Shown here in pieces: positions 53,453 through 62,307 of a stretch of 64,000 nt of DNA (within the stretch, counting starts at the first letter, position 1; each line of letters begins with the position of its first letter). The position numbers were made by a program, and so were the translations under genes. Origin of the DNA: Rhodospirillaceae bacterium (GTDB taxonomy: Bacteria > Pseudomonadota > Alphaproteobacteria > UBA6615); contig JABIVD010000029.1 in assembly GCA_018667335.1 (NCBI GenBank), forward strand, positions 1 to 64,000. Direction: 5' to 3'. Under the pieces are notes generated by a model. That model ran no database searches. It was not told the DNA's origin and saw nothing but the letters and a program-made list of their open reading frames with translations.

Positions 53453-55723
53453 ATGAAACGACACGCGCCATATTTGCTGATCGGGCTCGTCTTCTGCGCC
53501 ATGCAGGCGCTCGGATGGATGACCTCGATCGACAACGCGCTGCAGGACCTGCGGCACAAGATCGATGGCCGCCCGGCAACGGGAGAGGTCATCCTTGTAG
53601 ATATCGACACCCGCAGCCTGCGGGCCATCGATGTCTGGCCCTGGCCCCGCTCTCTTCACGGCGCGCTTGTGGACCGACTGGTCGCCGACGGGGCCGAACG
53701 GATTGCCTTCGATATCGACTTCAGCTCCAGGTCCACCGACATCGAGGACCGGACCTTCGCCGACGCGCTTGCCCGATCCGACGGGCGCGTTGTCCTCGCG
53801 GCACTTCAGCAGGTCACCCACAACCAGGACGGCGCCGAGAGCCTGGTCTTCAATGCGCCGATCGGAATGCTTCGCGACCACGTGACGCTGGGGCTGGTCA
53901 ATGTCTTCCCCGGCACGGATTCCTTCATCCGTCAGTATCGTTCCGGTACGGAAGTCGCCGGTCGCTTCGTATCCTCTCTGCCCTTCGCCCTGGCGGAGCA
54001 GAGCGGCGACGGCCTATCTGAAATCACGATCGATTACGGCATTCGACCGACAACGATTCCACGTGTGTCCTTTGTGGATGTCCTCGCCGGGAACATCCCG
54101 CCGGGAACGTTCGACGGCAAGGCCGTGGTGGTCGGCGCGACCGCGCTCGAGCTCGGCGATCAGTTCGCCGCGCCCGTCTATGGCGTGATCGATGGGCCGA
54201 TGCTCCAGGCGATGGCCTACGAAACAATCGTCCAGGATCGCGACATTATCCCCGTTGGCAATCTGCCCGCCATGCTCGGCATCATGACGCTGGCGGTGCT
54301 GTGGGCGTTCATGACCCGGCACCACTGGGCCGTTCGCGCCACCGCCGTTCTGGCCGCTATCGCAATCGGTCAGATCGCGGGCCTGCTCGCACTCCATGAA
54401 GGCGCCTGGGCTCTGGAGACCGCCGGCGGCACGGGTGCGGTTTTCTGTTGTTTCGCGTTCGAGCTGGTGAAGGATATCGAGCGTCAGGCGGTGACGATCT
54501 TCCAGCAACGGCTGACCCTGGGCCGGAATGCCAAGATGCTGGACCGGGTCGTCTCCGACAGCTTCGATGGCATCGTGGTCACCGACGAAGACGGCCAGAT
54601 CGAAGTCTTCAATGCGGCAGCAGAGACAATATCTGGCATCCGGCGGCGAGACGCGAAGACCCGACATATCGATGAGATCATCATCGGGGCGAGCCAGCCG
54701 GTTCGTGAATCGATCGAGGCCGGCGATGAAAGCCTCGGCCCTCTTTTGATCGCGCCCATTGAACTTGAGCTCATCTCGGCGGACGACGACCGGGCGCGGG
54801 TGCCCGTTGAAACCAGTGTCAGCCGGTCATCGGTTCCCGAAGCGGTAAGCCGGCGCAAGCGCACCACGCGCGAACGCCCGATCTATACTTACACGTTCCG
54901 GGACATCACAAATCGCAAGCGCGCCGAGTCCGATCTGATCGCGGCGAAGGAAAGTGCAGAATCGGCCAACCGTGCGAAAACCGAATTTCTCGCCAACATG
55001 AGCCACGAACTCCGCACGCCGCTCAACGCCGTGATCGGCTTCTCCGAGCTCATGAAGGACGAATCCTTCGGACCCATGGAAAACGAAGATTATCTCGAAT
55101 ATTCCGGTGTGATCCACGACAGCGGCAATCATCTGCTGTCGGTCATCAACGATATACTCGATATCTCGCGCATCGAAACAGGGTCGTTCGAACTCGATGA
55201 CACGCCGTTCGATTTCGCCGACGCACTGGGGGCCTGTGTCCGGATCGCCCAGGGGTGGCAGCTCAAGCAGCCGCGCCGCCTGGCAGTCGAGATGGCGGAA
55301 GATCTCCCCTGGCTCGTGGGCGATGAGAGGTTGGTCCGTCAGGTCACCCTCAACCTGTTGTCGAACGCGTTCAAATTCACCGAAGACGATACCGGCATGG
55401 TGACCCTGCGCGGATTCGCGCGCGAGGACGGCGCGCTGGTGATCGAGGTCGCCGACAACGGTATCGGCATTCCGGAAGATGCGATCCCGCGCCTGACCGA
55501 GGCCTTCTATCAGGTCGACGGTACACTCGCCCGCTCCCACGACGGGACCGGCCTGGGCCTGTCCCTCGTCAAGACGTTCGTCGAGGCGCATCAGGGCGAC
55601 CTGGCCATCAGCAGCAATATTGGCGTCGGCACCCGTGTCCAGGTCGTGTTTCCCAAGACGCGGGTTTGCGCGCCGTCGGAGGCCGAAGGCAGTGGCCACG
55701 AGGCCGTCATCTTCGCCTCCTGA
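53453..55723 (+). CDS. CHASE2-PAS sensor histidine kinase
   Basis: The start at MKRHAPYLLIGLVFCAMQAL has GAAGG upstream and gives 756 residues. A first membrane segment and a periplasmic CHASE2 domain (about 30-290, with WPWPRSLHGALVDRL and VVVGATALELGDQFAAPVYG) are followed by several membrane spans, a PAS domain (about 375-490, DSFDGIVVTDEDGQIEVFNA), the phospho-acceptor His518 in NMSHELRTPLNAVIGFSEL and an ATPase domain with NLLSNAFKFTED and DNGIGIPEDAIP. It is an active-looking kinase. No response regulator is adjacent, so its partner is elsewhere. Pairing of CHASE2 with FecR is common in envelope signalling. Confidence 0.92.
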   Translation: MKRHAPYLLIGLVFCAMQALGWMTSIDNALQDLRHKIDGRPATGEVILVDIDTRSLRAIDVWPWPRSLHGALVDRLVADGAERIAFDIDFSSRSTDIEDRTFADALARSDGRVVLAALQQVTHNQDGAESLVFNAPIGMLRDHVTLGLVNVFPGTDSFIRQYRSGTEVAGRFVSSLPFALAEQSGDGLSEITIDYGIRPTTIPRVSFVDVLAGNIPPGTFDGKAVVVGATALELGDQFAAPVYGVIDGPMLQAMAYETIVQDRDIIPVGNLPAMLGIMTLAVLWAFMTRHHWAVRATAVLAAIAIGQIAGLLALHEGAWALETAGGTGAVFCCFAFELVKDIERQAVTIFQQRLTLGRNAKMLDRVVSDSFDGIVVTDEDGQIEVFNAAAETISGIRRRDAKTRHIDEIIIGASQPVRESIEAGDESLGPLLIAPIELELISADDDRARVPVETSVSRSSVPEAVSRRKRTTRERPIYTYTFRDITNRKRAESDLIAAKESAESANRAKTEFLANMSHELRTPLNAVIGFSELMKDESFGPMENEDYLEYSGVIHDSGNHLLSVINDILDISRIETGSFELDDTPFDFADALGACVRIAQGWQLKQPRRLAVEMAEDLPWLVGDERLVRQVTLNLLSNAFKFTEDDTGMVTLRGFAREDGALVIEVADNGIGIPEDAIPRLTEAFYQVDGTLARSHDGTGLGLSLVKTFVEAHQGDLAISSNIGVGTRVQVVFPKTRVCAPSEAEGSGHEAVIFAS

Positions 55724-55780
55724 CCACCACGCGGCAGCTTGCTGTTAACAAAATTGCGCTAACATCCTAGCCCCGGTTGG

Positions 55781-55799
55781 CGGTTCATGAAGAACCGCG
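55781..55799. repeat. Small hairpin between the kinase and HTTM genes
   Basis: gcggttc (55781-55787) pairs with gaaccgc (55793-55799) around the 5-base loop atgaa, just before the HTTM-DCC gene. Without a T run it may be a weak terminator or a leader structure. Confidence 0.35.
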
Positions 55800-55814
55800 A
55801 CAATGAGAGCAGCG

Positions 55815-57626
55815 ATGACGTCAGTGCGCGACCAAACCTCACCCGGCCTCTGGCGTTGGGCGGGCCTTCGCGAAATCTTCGCGATCGACCTGCGCACCCT
55901 GGCCCTGTTCCGGATCGGGCTGGCCGTGATGATCGTCGCCGACCTGATTCTCAGGGCCCGCGACCTGCGCGCCCATTACACCGATTTCGGAATCATGCCC
56001 CGCGCCGTCATCGACGGCTTCATGCATCCGGCGTCGTTCTCATTGCATCTGATGAGCGGCGCAGCCTGGTTCCAGGCCCTGTTATTCCTGCTCGCCGGTC
56101 TGCTCGCACTGTTGCTTATGGCTGGCTACCGTACGCGGCTCGTGACGGTGTTGAGCTGGGTGATGTTGGTCTCCCTACAGATGCGCAACCCGATGATCCT
56201 GTCGGGTGAGGATAATCTTCTGGTCCTCCTTCTGTTCTGGGCGATGTTTCTGCCCATCGGCGCCCGTTACTCGGTGGACGCCGCCCTCGACGACAGGTCC
56301 GCAGATACACCCAACCGGTTCGTGTCGATCGCCAGCGCCGCGCTGTTGATACAGGGCATGTCCATGTACTTGTTCAGCGCGTTCCTGAAATCTGATGCGC
56401 GCTGGGTACCTGACGGGACCGCCGTCTACTTTGCACTCCAGCTCGACTATCTCGTCACCCCCCTGGCGCTCTGGTTCCGGCAGTTCGAGGCGTTGCTCCA
56501 GGGGCTGACCTACTATGTCTGGGGGCTGGAGCTGATCGGCCCGATCCTGATCTTCTCGCCAATCCTTCATCGACCCCTGCGCGCGCTGTTTCAGCTCGCC
56601 TTCATGTCGATGCATTTTGGCTTTTTTCTGTTCCTGCAGATCGGGCTGTTTCCCTTTGTCAGCATTCTGATGAACCTGACCTTCACGCAAGGATGGGTCT
56701 GGGACTGGCTCGCCACCCGCCTGCGGCGCCCGTCCGGCGCGGGCATGGTGATCTACTATGACCGGGACTGTGACTTCTGTTTCAAGATATGCCGCCTGCT
56801 CAAGACCTTCCTGATTTTGTCCGACGCGCCCATCAGGCCGGCCCAGTCGAAGCCGGACGTGTATGCGCTCATGCAGGAGCATGACAGCTGGGTCGTCCGC
56901 GATGGCCTTGGCCGGGATCATGTGCGCTGGCAGGCGATGCATGCCGTCTTCGTCGCGTCGCCCGTCTTTTTCTGGCTCGCGGGCCTGATCGCGCTGCGGC
57001 GAGGCGGTGACCGAATCTATGGATTTGTAGCGCGCAACCGCGGCCGGTTAAGCCGGTTCACGGCTCGCGCGCTGCCCTTCCGTTCCGTGCAGATCAAGCC
57101 ATCCCTCCCGGGGCAGCTTCTCGCGCTCGGGTTTACGGGCTTTGTTCTGACCCAGAATTTGTCGACCCTGCCCGCGCTGTCGTTCCGGCTGGGCGATTCC
57201 TTTATCGCCGTGCGTCAGGCCCTGAACCTCTACCAAAACTGGACCATGTTCGCGCCGCACCCGGAAATCACCAGCCCCTGGCCCGTGATTCCCGGCACAC
57301 TGCGCGACGGCACGGCGGTCGATGTCTACAACCACGCGCATGGTGCTCCGTCGCTTGAGAAGCCGGCGATCGTGTCCCACGTCTATGAGAATTATCGCTG
57401 GCGCAAATATCTCTCAAACATCGAGGACCGCAGCTACGAACCCGACGCCGGTGACTCAGCGCTACAATACGGGCGCTATCTTTGCCGCCGCTGGAACGAG
57501 GATACACCCGTCGGACAAGAGCTCGCGCGATTCGAAATCCTGTTTCCCGTGGAGTGGACCAACCCGCCCGGCCAGCCGAAGCGGTTCAAAACCCGCCGCG
57601 TCTGGGTGCATGAGTGCTTCGGTTGA
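55815..57626 (+). CDS. HTTM-domain membrane protein fused to a DCC thiol-disulfide domain
   Basis: The ATG at 55815 is preferred because GAGAG lies 5 bases upstream; one at 55803 is in frame. The 603-residue product has an N-terminal HTTM part (residues 10-280) with LRTLALFRIGLAVMIVADLI and EDNLLVLLLFWAMFLPIGAR, resembling the membrane domain of vitamin-K-dependent carboxylase relatives. A DCC domain follows near residue 313 with YYDRDCDFCFKICRLLKTF, the D-x-x-C-x-x-C redox motif. The C-terminal part has further membrane and soluble segments. It is likely an inner-membrane redox protein of unknown substrate. Confidence 0.8.
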   Translation: MTSVRDQTSPGLWRWAGLREIFAIDLRTLALFRIGLAVMIVADLILRARDLRAHYTDFGIMPRAVIDGFMHPASFSLHLMSGAAWFQALLFLLAGLLALLLMAGYRTRLVTVLSWVMLVSLQMRNPMILSGEDNLLVLLLFWAMFLPIGARYSVDAALDDRSADTPNRFVSIASAALLIQGMSMYLFSAFLKSDARWVPDGTAVYFALQLDYLVTPLALWFRQFEALLQGLTYYVWGLELIGPILIFSPILHRPLRALFQLAFMSMHFGFFLFLQIGLFPFVSILMNLTFTQGWVWDWLATRLRRPSGAGMVIYYDRDCDFCFKICRLLKTFLILSDAPIRPAQSKPDVYALMQEHDSWVVRDGLGRDHVRWQAMHAVFVASPVFFWLAGLIALRRGGDRIYGFVARNRGRLSRFTARALPFRSVQIKPSLPGQLLALGFTGFVLTQNLSTLPALSFRLGDSFIAVRQALNLYQNWTMFAPHPEITSPWPVIPGTLRDGTAVDVYNHAHGAPSLEKPAIVSHVYENYRWRKYLSNIEDRSYEPDAGDSALQYGRYLCRRWNEDTPVGQELARFEILFPVEWTNPPGQPKRFKTRRVWVHECFG

Positions 57627-57657
57627 GAGCCCCCCGAAACGGTGTGATGGGAACGAC

Positions 57658-57689
57658 AAAGGGCCCGACGGAGGTCCGTCGGGCCCTTT
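57658..57689. terminator. Strong bidirectional terminator-like hairpin
   Basis: aaagggcccgacgga (57658-57672) is exactly mirrored by tccgtcgggcccttt (57675-57689), a 15-base perfect inverted repeat with a 2-base spacer. It lies between the HTTM gene stop and the 3' end of the leftward tRNA, so it could end both transcripts: T-rich ends occur on both arms. Confidence 0.8.
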
Positions 57690-57695
57690 GAGAAT

Positions 57696-57770
57696 TGGAG
57701 CGGGAAACGAGATTCGAACTCGCGACCCTCACGTTGGCAACGTGATGCTCTACCACTGAGCTATTCCCGC
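57696..57770 (-). tRNA. tRNA-Gly (GCC anticodon)
   Basis: Reading leftward, GCGGGAATAGCTCAGTGGTA opens the gene; the anticodon arm TCACG-TTGCCAA-CGTGA has a 7-base loop with GCC (complement of 57736-57738), the T arm contains GTTCGAATC, and the acceptor stem closes as TTCCCGC with T as discriminator and an encoded CCA at 57698-57696. All four arms pair well. GCC reads glycine GGC and GGU codons. Confidence 0.97.
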
Positions 57771-57782
57771 ATCGAGAAGCCG

Positions 57783-57812
57783 GACATAACCGCAACCGGC
57801 GATCGATTTCAA
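57783..57812 (-). promoter_or_regulatory. Candidate promoter of tRNA-Gly
   Basis: Reading leftward, TTGAAA (57812-57807) and TATGTC (57788-57783) are separated by 18 bases, and the tRNA begins 12 bases after the -10 element. This fits a sigma-70-type tRNA promoter by pattern. Confidence 0.5.
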
Positions 57813-57895
57813 GTGCCGATCGATGGGTTTCGTTCAATTCCCTCACATTCGCACCGGCTACCCACGTCGCGACAAAGCCGGTATATCCCCCAATT

Positions 57896-58399
57896 ATGAC
57901 TGGTCCCCATGATACGGAAGCACCGCTGCTCGCCCGGTTGAGCGCACTGGACATCCCGGTGGAGATCCACCGGCATCCGCCGCTACACACCGTGGCGGAG
58001 TCCCGGGAACTGCGCGGGACCCTGCCCGGCGGCCATATCAAGAATCTCTTTTTGCGCGACAAGAAACGCAACCAGTGGCTGGTCACCGTCCTCGAGGACG
58101 CCACGGTCGACCTCAAGGCCCTGCGCCACACGCTCGGCGCCAGCGGCAACCTGAGCTTCGGCAGTGCTGATTTGCTCGCCGCCTCGCTCGGCGTCGCGCC
58201 GGGCTCCGTGACACCATTCGCGGTCATACATGACGCCGACGAGGTCGTGACCATGGTGCTCGATCGGGCAATTCTCGATCACGACCCGATCAACGCCCAC
58301 CCGCTGCACAACGAAGCCACAGCCGCGATCGCGCGGGACGATCTGCTGCGTTTTCTGGCAGCGTGCGGCCACCCGCCGGAACTGATCGATCTCGATTAG
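57896..58399 (+). CDS. YbaK/ProX-family aminoacyl-tRNA deacylase
   Basis: This 167-residue protein matches the free-standing ProX/PrdX editing family: HTVAESRELRGTLPGGHIKN, NLFLRDKKRNQWLVTV, and GSVTPFAVIHDADEVVTMV. The conserved Lys in the GGHIKN segment is needed for editing of Ala-tRNA(Pro) in characterised members. Length and order agree with the family. It acts in the cytoplasm as a proofreading enzyme. It lies divergent from the tRNA-Gly gene and 139 bases before cnoX. Confidence 0.9.
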   Translation: MTGPHDTEAPLLARLSALDIPVEIHRHPPLHTVAESRELRGTLPGGHIKNLFLRDKKRNQWLVTVLEDATVDLKALRHTLGASGNLSFGSADLLAASLGVAPGSVTPFAVIHDADEVVTMVLDRAILDHDPINAHPLHNEATAAIARDDLLRFLAACGHPPELIDLD

Positions 58400-58434
58400 T
58401 CGCGTCGAATTGCCCGCCCGGGCGCGCCCCAGCG

Positions 58435-58452
58435 CCAATTGAGGTCAATTGG
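58435..58452. promoter_or_regulatory. 18-base palindrome before cnoX
   Basis: ccaattga (58435-58442) and tcaattgg (58445-58452) form a perfect 8-base inverted repeat with a gg spacer, inside the 139-base gap between the deacylase gene and cnoX. It could be an operator for cnoX or a short hairpin; the former is favoured because the spacer is too short for a good loop. Confidence 0.4.
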
Positions 58453-58538
58453 GCCCACTCGGGACTTGATAGCCGGGCAGCGAGGCTCCATCTTCTGCCT
58501 CGTACATATAGAAATACGAACCAGGCAGAGTTTTCACG

Positions 58539-59501
58539 ATGGATCCGATCCAGACCGACCCCACAGCCGTCCCCCAGGCCGCCGCCCAAACTGCTACTGG
58601 CGGTGCGTCCGCCGCGGTGATCATGGACGCCGACCAGAACAGCTTCACCCGGGACGTGATCCAGGCATCGCGCGAATACCCGGTCATCGTCGATTTCTGG
58701 GCCACCTGGTGCGGCCCCTGCAAACAGCTGACACCGCTCCTCGAGAAGGTCGTCATGGAAGCCGGCGGCGCTGTGCGCCTGGTCAAGGTGGACGTGGACA
58801 AGGCCCCCGACATCTCCGCGCAGCTGCAGATCAAGTCGATCCCGACTGTCTATGCGTTCCGCGACGGCCAACCGGTGGACGGTTTCCAGGGCGCGCTGCC
58901 GGAAAGCCAGATCAAGGCCTGGGTAGACCAACTGATCAAAGTGCATGGCGGGGCAGGTGCTGCCGGACCGTCGCCCCTCGACGAGGCACTCGACGCGGCC
59001 GACACAGCCATGAACGAGGGCGACATCAGCAGCGCCGGCGCGCTCTATGCGCAGGTCCTGAATCAGGAACCCGAGAACCTCCGTGCGCTGTCGGGCATGG
59101 CCCGGGCCTATGTCAAAGGTGGCGCCATCGACAAGGCGCGCGAACTCATCGACGCCGCGAGCGACGAGGCACGCGCGAGCGAGGACCTCAAGAGCGTGAT
59201 CTCGGCGGTCGAACTGGCCGAGGCCGGTGCCGTCAATGCGGGCGAGATCGACGCGCTGCGCGCAACCGTCGAGGCCGACCCGGCCGATCATCAGGCGCGG
59301 TTCGACTATGCGGTCGCGGCGTATGCCGCGGGCGACCCCGTCGCCGCCATCGACGCGCTGCTGGAGATTATTCTCCGGGAGCGCGCCTGGAACGATGAGG
59401 GCGCGCGGACCGAGCTGCTCAAGATCTTCGAGGCGCTGGGCCCGACCGATGAGTTCACGGTCGCCGGCCGCCGCAAGCTTTCCTCGATCCTGTTTTCGTG
59501 A
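58539..59501 (+). CDS. cnoX: Thioredoxin-TPR co-chaperone CnoX (YbbN family)
   Basis: This 320-residue protein joins a thioredoxin domain to a TPR-like helical domain. The active site is VDFWATWCGPCKQLTPLL with Cys58 and Cys61 both present, unlike Escherichia coli CnoX, which lacks the redox pair; the Caulobacter protein is reported to keep it. C-terminal repeats read ALYAQVLNQEPENLRALSGM and DPVAAIDALLEIILRERAWN. It protects proteins from oxidation and hands them to chaperones. It begins the run cnoX, Lon-domain gene, Trm112-like gene, DUF971 gene. Confidence 0.92.
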   Translation: MDPIQTDPTAVPQAAAQTATGGASAAVIMDADQNSFTRDVIQASREYPVIVDFWATWCGPCKQLTPLLEKVVMEAGGAVRLVKVDVDKAPDISAQLQIKSIPTVYAFRDGQPVDGFQGALPESQIKAWVDQLIKVHGGAGAAGPSPLDEALDAADTAMNEGDISSAGALYAQVLNQEPENLRALSGMARAYVKGGAIDKARELIDAASDEARASEDLKSVISAVELAEAGAVNAGEIDALRATVEADPADHQARFDYAVAAYAAGDPVAAIDALLEIILRERAWNDEGARTELLKIFEALGPTDEFTVAGRRKLSSILFS

Positions 59502-59525
59502 GCTCCGTCTCATGAACTCCCCCTC

Positions 59526-60215
59526 ATGAACACCGGCGCGCCGGACTCGCCTCTCAATGCACTTCCGGGTGAGCTGCCCCTGTTTCCCCTGAACGGCGTC
59601 TTGTTGCTGCCGCGCGGCACCATGCCCCTGAACGTCTTCGAGCCGCGTTATCTGGCGATGGTCGATGCCGCGCTCGCGAGCGGGCGCATGATCGGCATCA
59701 TCCAGCCCGCCGCCGACGGCACCGTCGGGCTGTCCGCGCCGGACGGCACCAATCTCTACCGGACCGGATGTGCCGGGCGAATCACCGGATTTCAGGAGAC
59801 CGAGGACGGGCGCTACCTGATCGAGCTGCGTGGCATCTGCCGCTTCGACCTTGCCGAGGAGCTTGAGCTCCGCGACGGCTATCGGCGCGTGCGGCCGGAT
59901 TTTGCGCCCTATCACCGCGACCTCACGCCGGACGCCGACACCGCAGATGACACACCCATCGAGCGGGACCGGCTGCTCAGCGGCCTCAAGGGCTACTTCG
60001 AACACCAGAGTATCGCCGCCGACTGGGACGCCCTGGTCAAGACGCCAGACGAACGTCTGGTGACGACCCTGTCGATGGTCTGCCCGTTCGATCCGGCCGA
60101 AAAGCAGGTCCTTTTGGAGGCCGAAACTCTGGCCCAGCGCTGCAAGCTGCTGATCGGCTTCGTCGAATCCGCCTTGCGCGCCGACAATGACAACGGCAAC
60201 ACTGCGCTGAACTAA
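59526..60215 (+). CDS. Lon substrate-binding-domain protein
   Basis: This 229-residue protein resembles the N-terminal domain of Lon protease without the ATPase or protease: LPLFPLNGVLLLPRGTMPLN, VFEPRYLAMVDAAL, and YRTGCAGRITGFQETEDGRY. The start at 59526 is chosen because an ATG at 59511 runs into a stop after five codons. Stand-alone proteins of this type are common in alphaproteobacteria between cnoX and a Trm112 gene, but their function is unknown. Confidence 0.88.
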   Translation: MNTGAPDSPLNALPGELPLFPLNGVLLLPRGTMPLNVFEPRYLAMVDAALASGRMIGIIQPAADGTVGLSAPDGTNLYRTGCAGRITGFQETEDGRYLIELRGICRFDLAEELELRDGYRRVRPDFAPYHRDLTPDADTADDTPIERDRLLSGLKGYFEHQSIAADWDALVKTPDERLVTTLSMVCPFDPAEKQVLLEAETLAQRCKLLIGFVESALRADNDNGNTALN

Positions 60216-60224
60216 GGAGCGTTC

Positions 60225-60437
60225 ATGACCACCCCCGACACAAAAGCGGGCACGACGAAAGTCGATCCGAAATTGCTGGAGATACTCGTCTGCCCGGTCA
60301 CCAAGGGGCCGTTGGACTATGACGCTGCGGCCCAGGAGCTGATCAGCAAGCAGGCCGGCCTCGCCTATCCGATCCGCAACGGCATCCCGATCATGCTGGC
60401 CGACGAAGCACGGGCGCTCGACGCCGACGGCAAGTAG
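60225..60437 (+). CDS. Trm112-family protein
   Basis: This 70-residue protein has [20 protein letters not shown] and [18 protein letters not shown], the small Trm112-like zinc-ribbon-derived fold; only one Cys remains, as in many bacterial members. Bacterial Trm112 proteins may partner methyltransferases or act in tetraacyldisaccharide-1-P kinase loci. The gene starts 10 bases after its upstream neighbour, so they are co-transcribed. Confidence 0.9.
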   Translation: MTTPDTKAGTTKVDPKLLEILVCPVTKGPLDYDAAAQELISKQAGLAYPIRNGIPIMLADEARALDADGK

Positions 60438-60490
60438 CCGTTGCGCGTATCGATGCCCCCGACGGCACAAAACACGGCGGCCATAAACAC

Positions 60491-60850
60491 GTGAGCGATC
60501 CCTGGCCCACCGACCTTCGCTACAGCAAGGAAACGAAGCAACTGACCGTCACCTTTGATGACGGTGTCGAGCACGCGCTGCCGGCGGAGTATATGCGGGT
60601 CTACAGCCCGTCAGCCGAGGTCCGCGGTCACGGCGCCGACGAGCGCAAGATCGTGCCGGGACGGCGACACATCGGAATCATGAAAATCGAACAGGTGGGC
60701 AACTACGCCGTGCGACTGCATTTCGATGATTTGCACGATACGGGCCTGTTCACCTGGGCCTATCTGCGTGAGCTCGGCGAGAAACACACCGAATGGTGGG
60801 CGCAGTATTTGGCGGACCTGGAAACGCGCAACCTATCCCGCGATCCCTGA
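60491..60850 (+). CDS. DUF971-domain protein
   Basis: This 119-residue protein starts at a GTG and consists of a DUF971 (GBBH-like N-terminal) domain: WPTDLRYSKETKQLTVTFDD, LPAEYMRVYSPSAEVRGHG and FDDLHDTGLFTWAYLRELGE. The family is linked to iron-sulphur cluster proteins and to the N-terminus of gamma-butyrobetaine hydroxylase. Function in isolation is not established. It converges with the UbiH-family gene, whose stop lies 2 bases after this one. Confidence 0.9.
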   Translation: MSDPWPTDLRYSKETKQLTVTFDDGVEHALPAEYMRVYSPSAEVRGHGADERKIVPGRRHIGIMKIEQVGNYAVRLHFDDLHDTGLFTWAYLRELGEKHTEWWAQYLADLETRNLSRDP

Positions 60851-60852
60851 GC

Positions 60853-62109
60853 CTAAAGCGCCTCGCCGCGCACCAGCCGCGGCAGGTCGCCCACGACACC
60901 CATCGCATGGCGCATCGAAAAACGTCGGGCGGCCGGTATGGCATTGACGATGCCCAGACCCAGATCCCGTGTCGCGCGCAGCGGCGCGATATCGTTTGAG
61001 AACAGCCGCAGCAGATTGTCGGTCACGACCGCCAGCAGCATGTTGTCGAAGCGCCGCCAGCGTTCGTAATCCGCGAGGATATCCGGATCGCCGATGTCGC
61101 GACCGAGCCGGCGCGCATCCACGACCACTTCGGCCAGCGCCGCCACATCGCGAATGCCCATGTTTAGGCCCTGGCCAGCAATGGGGTGAATCCCGTGGGC
61201 GGCATCCCCGACGAGCGCCAGGCGCTGGTCCGTATAGCGCGCCGCATGGCTGAGCCCCAGCGGATGCACCCAGCGCGGACTGGCCAGCGCGATCTCCCCC
61301 AGAAACCCGCCGACCCGCTGCGCGAGTTCCGCGGTGAACGCGTCGTCGTCAAAGGTGCGGATCGCGGGCACCAGATCGTTGGCCTCGCTCCACACGATGG
61401 ACGCGGCATGGCGCAGTTCCCCGGACGCCGATCGGATGGGTGTCTCGAGGTCACGCAGCGGCAGGATCGCGAAGGGTCCGCCCGGCAGGAAACGCTCATG
61501 GGCTATGTTCTGGTGCGGGCGTTCATGGGCAATCGTGCACACGAAGCTGGACTGGTTGTAGCGCCATTCGGTCACCGGGATCCGGGCCTCCCGGCGCATG
61601 GATGAGCCCCGCCCGTCGCAGGCAAAGATCACCCGTGCACGAACTTCCCGATCATCGTCGAGGCGGATCGAAACGCCGCCCGACCCTCGTTTGACGGACT
61701 CTATGGTCGCCGGCGCGAACAGCGCGATGTGCGGCGATGCCGCGGCGGCGGCCAGAAGCGGCCCGCGGATGTCGCGGTTCTCGAGGATATAACCGAGCGG
61801 ATCGTCCCCGACTTCGTGATGGTCGAAATGCAGGAACATCAACGCATCGCCGTCGCTGACCCGGATCGTGTCGATCGGACAGGATTTCGGCGCCAGATCC
61901 GGCCACAAGCCGATCCCGTCGAGCACATTCGCGCTGCCCGTCGCGATCGCCGTCGTGCGCCCGTCGAACGCGGGATCAATGAAACTCGACGGATCGGTCC
62001 GGTCCACCACCGCGACCTCGATCCCGGCACTCGCCAGCGCATGGGCGAGGGTCAGCCCGGCCATGCCGGCGCCGACGATGATGGCTTCAACGGTCTGGGT
62101 GGCGCTCAT
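60853..62109 (-). CDS. UbiH/UbiF/COQ6-family FAD-dependent hydroxylase
   Basis: The start MSATQTVEAIIVGAGMAGLT is chosen because it places the FAD-binding GAGMAG at the correct distance. The 418-residue protein also has the DG motif VIFACDGRGSSMRREA and the second FAD motif LVGDAAHGIHPIAGQGLNMG near residue 300. Members hydroxylate the ubiquinone ring at different positions; which one cannot be decided from the sequence. It is convergent with the DUF971 gene and divergent from glnK. Confidence 0.9.
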   Translation of the reverse strand: MSATQTVEAIIVGAGMAGLTLAHALASAGIEVAVVDRTDPSSFIDPAFDGRTTAIATGSANVLDGIGLWPDLAPKSCPIDTIRVSDGDALMFLHFDHHEVGDDPLGYILENRDIRGPLLAAAAASPHIALFAPATIESVKRGSGGVSIRLDDDREVRARVIFACDGRGSSMRREARIPVTEWRYNQSSFVCTIAHERPHQNIAHERFLPGGPFAILPLRDLETPIRSASGELRHAASIVWSEANDLVPAIRTFDDDAFTAELAQRVGGFLGEIALASPRWVHPLGLSHAARYTDQRLALVGDAAHGIHPIAGQGLNMGIRDVAALAEVVVDARRLGRDIGDPDILADYERWRRFDNMLLAVVTDNLLRLFSNDIAPLRATRDLGLGIVNAIPAARRFSMRHAMGVVGDLPRLVRGEAL

Positions 62110-62307
62110 GCGGGAAACTTGGCCCGCCATTGCCGCAAAGTCTAGGCGCGGCACGAGGATCACGATGCGGCGATTCCGCACAAAGACAATGCCCAAAAAT
62201 TAGGCGCGCCAGAACGACTGGACAAAATTTGTGCACTTATGCTCGGGGGCTTTGGAAGTGAATCTTATAACCTATTGTTTATATGATGTTTTCCTTATCC
62301 ACGTGTT

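Noticed and set aside
55740-55770. TTAAC...TAAC pair resembling a CtrA site before the HTTM gene
   Set aside because: Spacing between TTAA-like cores is 10 and the second core is incomplete, so it does not fit a CtrA site.
57696-57770. tRNA-Gly as an integration site for a genomic island
   Set aside because: No integrase gene and no direct repeat of the tRNA 3' end was seen in the window.
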